Shown: positions 58,700 to 64,000 of the stretch, in pieces
Layout: every line of letters starts with the position of its first letter
Position numbering within the stretch: position 1 is the stretch's first letter
Assembly: GCF_014648775.1 (NCBI RefSeq)
Contig: NZ_BMRT01000001.1
Span: 496,001 to 560,000 of the forward strand
Source of the DNA: Streptomyces abikoensis
GTDB lineage: Bacteria; Actinomycetota; Actinomycetes; Streptomycetales; Streptomycetaceae
Direction of reading: 5' to 3'
Length of the DNA stretch: 64,000 nt
Notes under the pieces: generated by a model
Told to the model about the DNA's origin: nothing
The model's database searches: none
Seen by the model: only the letters and a program-made list of their open reading frames with translations
Program-made: the position numbers and the translations under genes

Positions 58700-59143
58700 A
58701 TGACGGCCCCCGACACGTCCGGCCAGCTCGCCGAGCAACTGCTGAGGCTGACCCGCAGGCTCCATCGCGCGCAGAAGCGCTATCTGGACCCGGTCGGCAT
58801 CACGCCCGCCCAGTCGCGGCTGCTCCGCACCGTGGCGCACTACGAGGCGCCGCCGCGCATGGCGGATCTGGCCGAGCACCTGGAGGTCGTGCCCCGGGCG
58901 GTGACGACGCTGGTCGACGCCCTGGAGACCAATGGGGCGGTGCGCCGGGTGCCGGATCCGTCCAACCGCCGGGTGATCCGCATAGAGCTCACCGACCACG
59001 GCCGCTCGACGCTGCGCGCCCTGCGGGACGCCCGCCGCGCGGCGGTGGAGGACGTCCTGGCCCCGTTGGACGACGACCAGCGCGAGGTGCTGGGCGATCT
59101 GCTCGCCGAACTACTGACGGGCCCGGCCCGCACCCTCCCCTGA
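58700..59143 (+). CDS. MarR-family transcriptional regulator
   Basis: This encodes 147 aa. It has the winged-helix core PRMADLAEHLEVVPRAVTTLVDALETNGAVRRVPD in pieces (recognition helix RAVTTLVDALE) and the wing SNRRVIRIELTDHG (about 92-105), with the DxR-like wing tip. N- and C-terminal helices for dimerisation are normal. Divergent arrangement with the ABC exporter and the palindrome between them suggest a ligand-released repressor of that exporter. Confidence 0.93.
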   Translation: MTAPDTSGQLAEQLLRLTRRLHRAQKRYLDPVGITPAQSRLLRTVAHYEAPPRMADLAEHLEVVPRAVTTLVDALETNGAVRRVPDPSNRRVIRIELTDHGRSTLRALRDARRAAVEDVLAPLDDDQREVLGDLLAELLTGPARTLP

Positions 59144-59192
59144 ACCGCCCGACGCCCTTCCCACCCGGCACGGCGAGGCCATCCGACGCACC

Positions 59193-59238
59193 GACGCGGG
59201 GGTGGCACGCGCGTGAACGCGCGCCCCACCCCCGCGTC
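59193..59238. terminator. Strong stem-loop between convergent MarR and PNGase-A-like genes
   Basis: Arms GACGCGGGGGTGG (59193-59205) and complement (59226-59238) pair perfectly, and the intervening bases add a CGCGCG/CGCGCG stem with a TGAA loop. Confidence 0.85.
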
Positions 59239-59252
59239 GCTTCGGGTGACGG

Positions 59253-60866
59253 TCAGCAGCGCCGGCTGTCCTCCGTCAGCTCGCCCTGGGCCGTGGCCAG
59301 GGTGCGGTCGTAGCACGCGCCCGGGCCCAGGAGGCGGTAGCGCTCACGGGAGACCCCCACCGCGTGACGCCGCTCCCGGGGGACGTTCTGGATGTAGGAC
59401 GCGTTACCGGTGTAGGTGTCGTCCAGTCGGCTCCAGGTGAGCTGCTTCCCCGCCCGCGTGGTGCGCAGATCGGCTTGGTCGCCCATGGTCAGCACGGTGT
59501 CCAGCCGGTCGTCGGGGGCGATGGTGGTGACGCCCTCCATGCTGTAGACGCGGTGGGCCGTGTTCACGGTGGCCGGTCCCCGGCCGGCGACCGTGACGGT
59601 CTCGTCGTCCGTCCAGCGGGCGCGCAGCCCGTCGGTGGTCTCGCGGTCCTTCCAGCGGTGCAGCGAGGTGGCGGCCAGCCGACGGCTGACCGTGGTGGTG
59701 ACCCGCCCGTGCGAGGTGTTCAGATAGCCGGAGACGGTGAGCGCGTGGCCGGCGTCGGCCGATACCCGGTGCCGGGTTCCGGGCTGGTAGTCGAGACCGT
59801 TGCGCGCCGCGCCGTCCTGGTGCCGGGTGAGCGCGCCGGTGACCACGGACGCCTTGGCGTCCTGCCAGACCAGGACGTTGACGGGGGTGTCCCAGCCGCT
59901 CTGTCCCTCGGGCACTCCGGCCACCGCGACCGATATCCGGTGCGGTTTGCCGTCGTTCAACTGCCCGGCGAAGGGCGTGAGGTCGTACTCCACCGGCCGG
60001 ACGTCGAAGGCGCGCGGGCCGGGGATCACGTACCACAGGAAGGGGTTGGACCAGCCGCCGGTCCACACCGTCGGGTAGGGGGCGGCGATCCCGGCGAGCT
60101 TCCCGTCCACCGAGACCCGGACCTCCCGGGTGGGCCCGTCCTTGGCCTTGCAGGAGTAGGGCGCGGGCTCCGGCACGGCGAGGTACCAGAACTCCTCGCA
60201 GCCGCCGCCCGATCCGGTCGCGTAGACCTCGGCCACGACGCGCTCGCTGTTGCGCGGCACGGTCAGCGCGCCCTCGTACGCCGTGTCCGCCGCCCGCGCG
60301 CCGTCGAGTGTCAGGACCCGGTCCGGGGTGGCGGCCGGCTTCACCCGTCCCTCGGCCTTGTAGAAGGTCAGGGTCGCCTTGACCTTGATGACGCCGGTGT
60401 AGGTCTCGTTGACGAGGTTGCCGATGAGCATCTCGACGGGCTGCCGGGTGCGCAGGGCGGGGGCGTAGCGGGTGACGTCCTTCTCGACGTGCCAGGTGAT
60501 GCCCTTGGGCGACGGTTCGGGTGTCGAGGTGCGCAATACCTCGACACCGCCTATGCGGAGGTAGCCGAGGCGGTCGAACTGCCGCCCGGCGACGGCGCCG
60601 TCGAGTCTGAGGACGACCTTGTTCCAGCGGTCACCGCAGCGCTCGGGGGGCGCGTAGGTGCTCTTGTAGGGCGTGTAGTCGCGGAATTCGGTGTCGGCGA
60701 CGGTCACGGTGCAGGAGGTGGTGCGAGGGGTGGCCACGGGTGGGCCGGCGGTGATCGGATCGTGCCAGGTGGTGCCGAACTCGGTGGGTGCGGCGGCCGT
60801 GGCCGGTGCCGCGCTCAGCGCGAGTCCGGTGGCCGCGGCGCACAGCGCCAGGAGCAGTCGTCTCAT
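59253..60866 (-). CDS. Secreted PNGase-A-like glycopeptide amidase
   Basis: This encodes 537 aa from ATG 60866. Residues 1-26 are a signal peptide (MRRLLLALCAAATGLALSAAPATA). The mature protein matches the peptide-N4-(N-acetylglucosaminyl)asparagine amidase A family: CTVTVADTEFRDYTPYKSTY, CGDRWNKVVLRLDGAVAGRQFDRLG, VSVDGKLAGIAAPYPTVWTGG and NPFLWYVIPGPRAFDV. It has several Cys for disulfides. PNGase A enzymes remove N-glycans from glycopeptides; a secreted bacterial version would help feed on plant or fungal glycoproteins. Activity of actinomycete members is not established here. Confidence 0.86.
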   Translation of the reverse strand: MRRLLLALCAAATGLALSAAPATAAAPTEFGTTWHDPITAGPPVATPRTTSCTVTVADTEFRDYTPYKSTYAPPERCGDRWNKVVLRLDGAVAGRQFDRLGYLRIGGVEVLRTSTPEPSPKGITWHVEKDVTRYAPALRTRQPVEMLIGNLVNETYTGVIKVKATLTFYKAEGRVKPAATPDRVLTLDGARAADTAYEGALTVPRNSERVVAEVYATGSGGGCEEFWYLAVPEPAPYSCKAKDGPTREVRVSVDGKLAGIAAPYPTVWTGGWSNPFLWYVIPGPRAFDVRPVEYDLTPFAGQLNDGKPHRISVAVAGVPEGQSGWDTPVNVLVWQDAKASVVTGALTRHQDGAARNGLDYQPGTRHRVSADAGHALTVSGYLNTSHGRVTTTVSRRLAATSLHRWKDRETTDGLRARWTDDETVTVAGRGPATVNTAHRVYSMEGVTTIAPDDRLDTVLTMGDQADLRTTRAGKQLTWSRLDDTYTGNASYIQNVPRERRHAVGVSRERYRLLGPGACYDRTLATAQGELTEDSRRC

Positions 60867-61024
60867 GGGGCAGGAGTGAAGCGCGTCGCCGGGTGGCGCA
60901 CCAGTACGAACCCGGCCTGATGGGCGGTGCCCGGACACCCGGCGCGGGAAAACCAGTTGAACCGGACATCTCCCTGCCGAGAGCCTGGCACGGACCCCAA
61001 CCACCCACTCCGAACCGGGATGTC

Positions 61025-62830
61025 ATGCACATTCGCGATCTGCCGTTCGCCGACCCCGGCCGCCCGGACGTCCGGTCGGGCCCCCGCTTCCTGCTGTGGC
61101 TGGGGCGGACCCAGGTGGGCGGCCAGGCCAAGGCGATGTTCTGGGGCACGGTCAACATGGCGTCCGTGGCCCTGTTCCCGCTGGCGGCGGGTCTCGCCGT
61201 ACAGGCGGTGGTCGACCGTTCCGGCGCCCGGCTGGCGCTGGCGGCCGGTCTGATGCTGCTGCTCGGGACGGTCATGGCGCTGGCCGACATGATGCTGCAC
61301 AGGGTCTCGGTCACCAACTGGATCACGGCGGCGGCCCGGGTGCAGCAGCTTCTGGCGCGCAAGGCCGCCGAGTTGGGGGCGACGCTGACGCGCCGGGTCG
61401 CGGCCGGTGAAGTGGTGGCGGTGTCCACGGGCGACGTCGAGAAAATCGGCTGGTTCGTGGAGTCCGTCTCCCGTTTCATGGCGGCACTGCTCACGACCCT
61501 GGTGCTCTGCGTGTCCCTGACGGTCTACCAGCCCCTCCTGGGGCTGGTGGTCGCGGCCGGTGTGCCCGTACTGGCGCTGGCGGTACTGCCGTTGCTGCCG
61601 CACGCCACGCGGCGGGCCGACGAGCAGCGGGAGAAGGCCGGCCGGGCCACCGAGCTGGCGTCGGACACCGTGGCCGGGCTGCGGGTGCTGCGGGGCATCG
61701 GCGGCGAGGAACTGTTCCTCTCCCGCTACCGCAGTGCTTCCCAGGAGGTGCGCACGGCGGCCGTGCGCAGTGCCCGGATGTGGGCACTGATAGCGGCGGT
61801 CCAGGTGGTGCTGCCGGGGCTGCTGCTGATCGCGGTGGTCTGGTACGGCGTACGGCTGGTCCGAGAGGGCCGGATCGAGGTGGGCGAGCTGGTCACGGTC
61901 TACGGCATGGTCAGCTTCCTGCTGCTGCCGTTGCGCCACTTCGAGGAGATCGCCCAGGCCTACTCCTTCTCCCGGCCCTCGGCGGCGCGTGCCGCGAGGG
62001 TGCTGGGGCTGGAGCGCGTCGGACCGCCGGACGGCGACCGGGAGGCGGCCGGGCCACGGCCGCGCGGCGATCTGTACGACCCCGTCACCGGGCTCCTCGC
62101 ACCGGCCGGGCGGCTGACGGCGGTGGTGTGCGGGGACCCCGACGCCGCGGGCCGGCTCGCCGACCGGCTCGGCGGTCACGCCGACGGCGGCGACGACGAG
62201 GGGACACCCTCCGTGCTGCTGGGCGGTGTGGCGCTGGACGACCTGCCACTCGGCGCGGCCCGCGAGGCCGTGCTCGTCCAGGACAAGGACCCGGTACTGC
62301 TGTCGGGCACCCTCGCCGAGCTCCTGGACGTGCCCTCCTCGGGAGCCGTGACGGCCGAGGCCGCTCTGGCGGCGGCGCAGTGCGACGACGTACTGGCCTC
62401 GCTGACCCGGTCCTCGGCGGACGGGAGCGACGACCCGATGCGGGCCCGGATCACCGAACGCGGCCGCTCGCTGTCCGGCGGGCAGCGCCAGCGCCTGGCA
62501 CTCGCCCGCTCCCTGATCACCGACCCGGAGGCGCTGGTGCTGGACGAGCCGACCGCCGCGGTGGACTCGCACACCGAGGCGCGGATCGCGGACGGGCTGC
62601 GCCGGCTGCGCGCGGGCCGTACGACGGTGGTGTTCACCTCCAGCCCCCTGCTGCTCGACCGGGCCGACCGGGTGGTGTTCCTCCGGGAGGGCCGGGTGGC
62701 GACAGTGGGGACGCACGCCGAGCTGCTGCGCACCGACCCCGCCTACCGCGCGGTCGTCACCCGCCGGACGGACGAGGAACCGGACACGGCGGAAGAAGAG
62801 ATCGGCGAGCAGATCGGGGAAACGGCATGA
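61025..62830 (+). CDS. ABC exporter subunit with degenerate Walker A
   Basis: This encodes 601 aa from ATG 61025. Six membrane helices occupy about 35-310. In the ATPase domain the signature LSGGQRQRLALARSL (483-497), Walker B ALVLDEPTAAVDSH and Q-loop LVQDKDPVLLSGTL are intact, but the Walker A region reads AVVCGDPDAAGRLADRL (366-382) with no GKS/GKT, so this half should not bind the ATP phosphates normally. The next gene overlaps by 4 bp and encodes a second exporter half, so the two likely form an asymmetric heterodimer. Substrate unknown. Confidence 0.9.
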   Translation: MHIRDLPFADPGRPDVRSGPRFLLWLGRTQVGGQAKAMFWGTVNMASVALFPLAAGLAVQAVVDRSGARLALAAGLMLLLGTVMALADMMLHRVSVTNWITAAARVQQLLARKAAELGATLTRRVAAGEVVAVSTGDVEKIGWFVESVSRFMAALLTTLVLCVSLTVYQPLLGLVVAAGVPVLALAVLPLLPHATRRADEQREKAGRATELASDTVAGLRVLRGIGGEELFLSRYRSASQEVRTAAVRSARMWALIAAVQVVLPGLLLIAVVWYGVRLVREGRIEVGELVTVYGMVSFLLLPLRHFEEIAQAYSFSRPSAARAARVLGLERVGPPDGDREAAGPRPRGDLYDPVTGLLAPAGRLTAVVCGDPDAAGRLADRLGGHADGGDDEGTPSVLLGGVALDDLPLGAAREAVLVQDKDPVLLSGTLAELLDVPSSGAVTAEAALAAAQCDDVLASLTRSSADGSDDPMRARITERGRSLSGGQRQRLALARSLITDPEALVLDEPTAAVDSHTEARIADGLRRLRAGRTTVVFTSSPLLLDRADRVVFLREGRVATVGTHAELLRTDPAYRAVVTRRTDEEPDTAEEEIGEQIGETA

Positions 62831-64000
62831 TCGGCCTGGCACCACCGGCCTACGACCCGGCCGCACCGGAGTCGGCGACGACCCTCCCGGTGGCCGGAAG
62901 CACCACGGTCCGGAGCTATGCGAAGGGGATACTGCGCCGGCACCGGGGCGCCTTCGCCCTGCTCGTGGGAGCGAACGCGGTCGCCGTGCTCGCCTCCATG
63001 GCGGGCCCGTATCTGCTGGGCGGACTGGTCGAGGACCTCGCCTCGGGCGCGCGCGAGTTCCACCTGGGCCGTACGGTCTCCCTCTTCGCCGTCGCCCTGG
63101 CCGTCCAGGCGCTGTTCACGCGCATGGTGCGGCTGCGCGGGGCGGTGCTCGGCGAAGAGATGCTGGCCGACCTGCGCGAGGACTTCCTCGTGCGGTCGGT
63201 GGGCCTGCCGCCGGGTGTGCTGGAGCGGGCGGGCACCGGTGATCTGCTCTCGCGGATCACCACGGACATCGACCGGCTGGCCAATGCCATGCGGGAGGCC
63301 GTGCCCGAGCTGGCGATCGGCGTCGTCTGGGCGGGGCTGCTGCTGGGGGCGCTGACCGTCACGGCGCCGCCGCTGGCGCTGTCGCTGCTGGTCACGATCC
63401 CGTTGCTGTTCGTCGGCTGCCGCTGGTACTTCCGGCGGGCGCCGGGCGCCTATCGCTCCGAGGCCGCCGGTTACGCGGCCGTCGCCGCGTCCCTGGCGGA
63501 GACCGTGGACGCCGGGCGGACCGTCGAGGCGCACCGGCTGGGCCGGGAGCGCGTCGCGCTGTCCGACCGTCGCGTCTTCGAGTGGGTGCAGTGGGAGCGC
63601 TATACGTTGTGGCTGCGCTCGGTGCTGTACCCCGTCGTCAACGTGTCGCACGTGCTGCTGCTGTGCGTCGTGCTGCTCCTCGGCGGGTTCTGTGTGCTCC
63701 GGGGCTGGCTGTCGGTCGGTGAGCTGACGACGGGCGCGCTGCTCGCGCAGATGCTCGTCGAGCCGCTCGGTCTGATCCTGCGCTGGTACGACGAGCTGCA
63801 GGTCGCGCAGGTCTCGCTGGCCCGGCTCGTGGGCGTGCGGGAGATCGGCGCCGACGATGCCGACGAGCGGGTGCGCCCGGCGGGCCGGGACGTGCGGGCG
63901 GACCGGGTGCGCTTCGGCTACGCGCCCGGCGGCGACGTGCTGCACGGGGTCTCGCTCGACGTCCGGCCGGGCACCCGGGTGGCGCTGGTCGGGCCGTCCG
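62827..64000 (+). CDS. ABC exporter subunit, cut by the window end
   Basis: ATG 62827 overlaps the previous stop (ATGA). The visible 391 residues contain the six-helix membrane domain (about 30-310, with coupling segment GVLERAGTGDLLSRITTDIDRLAN) and the start of the ATPase domain (VRFGYAPGGDVLHGVSLDVRPG, then VALVGPS at the Walker A). The rest lies outside. It is the probable ATP-competent partner of the preceding degenerate subunit. Confidence 0.92.
   Translation, partial: MIGLAPPAYDPAAPESATTLPVAGSTTVRSYAKGILRRHRGAFALLVGANAVAVLASMAGPYLLGGLVEDLASGAREFHLGRTVSLFAVALAVQALFTRMVRLRGAVLGEEMLADLREDFLVRSVGLPPGVLERAGTGDLLSRITTDIDRLANAMREAVPELAIGVVWAGLLLGALTVTAPPLALSLLVTIPLLFVGCRWYFRRAPGAYRSEAAGYAAVAASLAETVDAGRTVEAHRLGRERVALSDRRVFEWVQWERYTLWLRSVLYPVVNVSHVLLLCVVLLLGGFCVLRGWLSVGELTTGALLAQMLVEPLGLILRWYDELQVAQVSLARLVGVREIGADDADERVRPAGRDVRADRVRFGYAPGGDVLHGVSLDVRPGTRVALVGPS

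Overview
The window is about 72% G+C or more by eye, uses GTG/TTG starts freely, has G/C at nearly every third codon position and is full of Streptomyces-type genes: a third EF-Tu (tuf3-like), a K15-type DD-transpeptidase with an S-G-C motif, a LutABC operon, FprA-like reductase, SbcCD, and many small one-component regulators beside their targets. It is most likely a Streptomyces (or close actinomycete) chromosome. No tRNA, rRNA, CRISPR array, IS element or phage gene was recognised.

Layout: 1-18 kb is mostly housekeeping and regulator/target pairs (GNAT acetyltransferases, DUF885 metallopeptidase, two small secreted proteins, Lrp/AsnC regulator, SbcD-SbcC, YigZ, CoA-binding protein, XRE-cupin/EamA pair, AraC/hydrolase pair, gamma-carbonic anhydrase-like protein, DedA, and a MerR/hydrolase pair with a 19-bp-spacer promoter). 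A long non-coding stretch (18.2-19.1 kb) precedes an accessory island at about 19-32 kb.

The island has three parts. (i) 19.1-23.7 kb: a two-repeat protein, a GT4 glycosyltransferase starting on its stop codon, a 122-residue unknown protein, and a six-repeat NHL propeller ending in two more copies of the same roughly 140-residue domain. (ii) 23.8-29.1 kb: a RiPP-like locus with a 30-residue acidic peptide containing no Cys, Ser or Thr, a large protein with an HExxH domain followed by a YcaO-like domain, a SAM methyltransferase, and a translationally coupled pair of membrane proteins; a second, divergent methyltransferase lies just upstream. (iii) 29.5-32.0 kb: an apparently frameshifted phospholipase-B-like Ntn hydrolase followed by a PsiD/phosphatidylserine-decarboxylase-like enzyme. 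Part (ii) is the best candidate for an undescribed system.

32-64 kb returns to core-type genes: thioesterase, membrane-anchored protein, spermidine-synthase-like protein, divergent EF-Tu, TVP38 protein, TetR, ferredoxin reductase, SpoIIE-type phosphatase, uracil-DNA glycosylase, BadF-type kinase, CbiX-like protein, beta-propeller lactonase (with a PafBC-type DNA-damage promoter motif), FUSC transporter with a divergent AsnC regulator, HAD hydrolase, DD-transpeptidase, YjbQ, a flavin monooxygenase, LutABC, a CaiB-type CoA transferase, SGNH hydrolase, an ABC exporter with divergent MarR, a secreted PNGase-A-like protein, and a two-gene ABC exporter (first subunit lacking a Walker A; second cut by the window end). 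All assignments come from reading the sequence; no database search was run.
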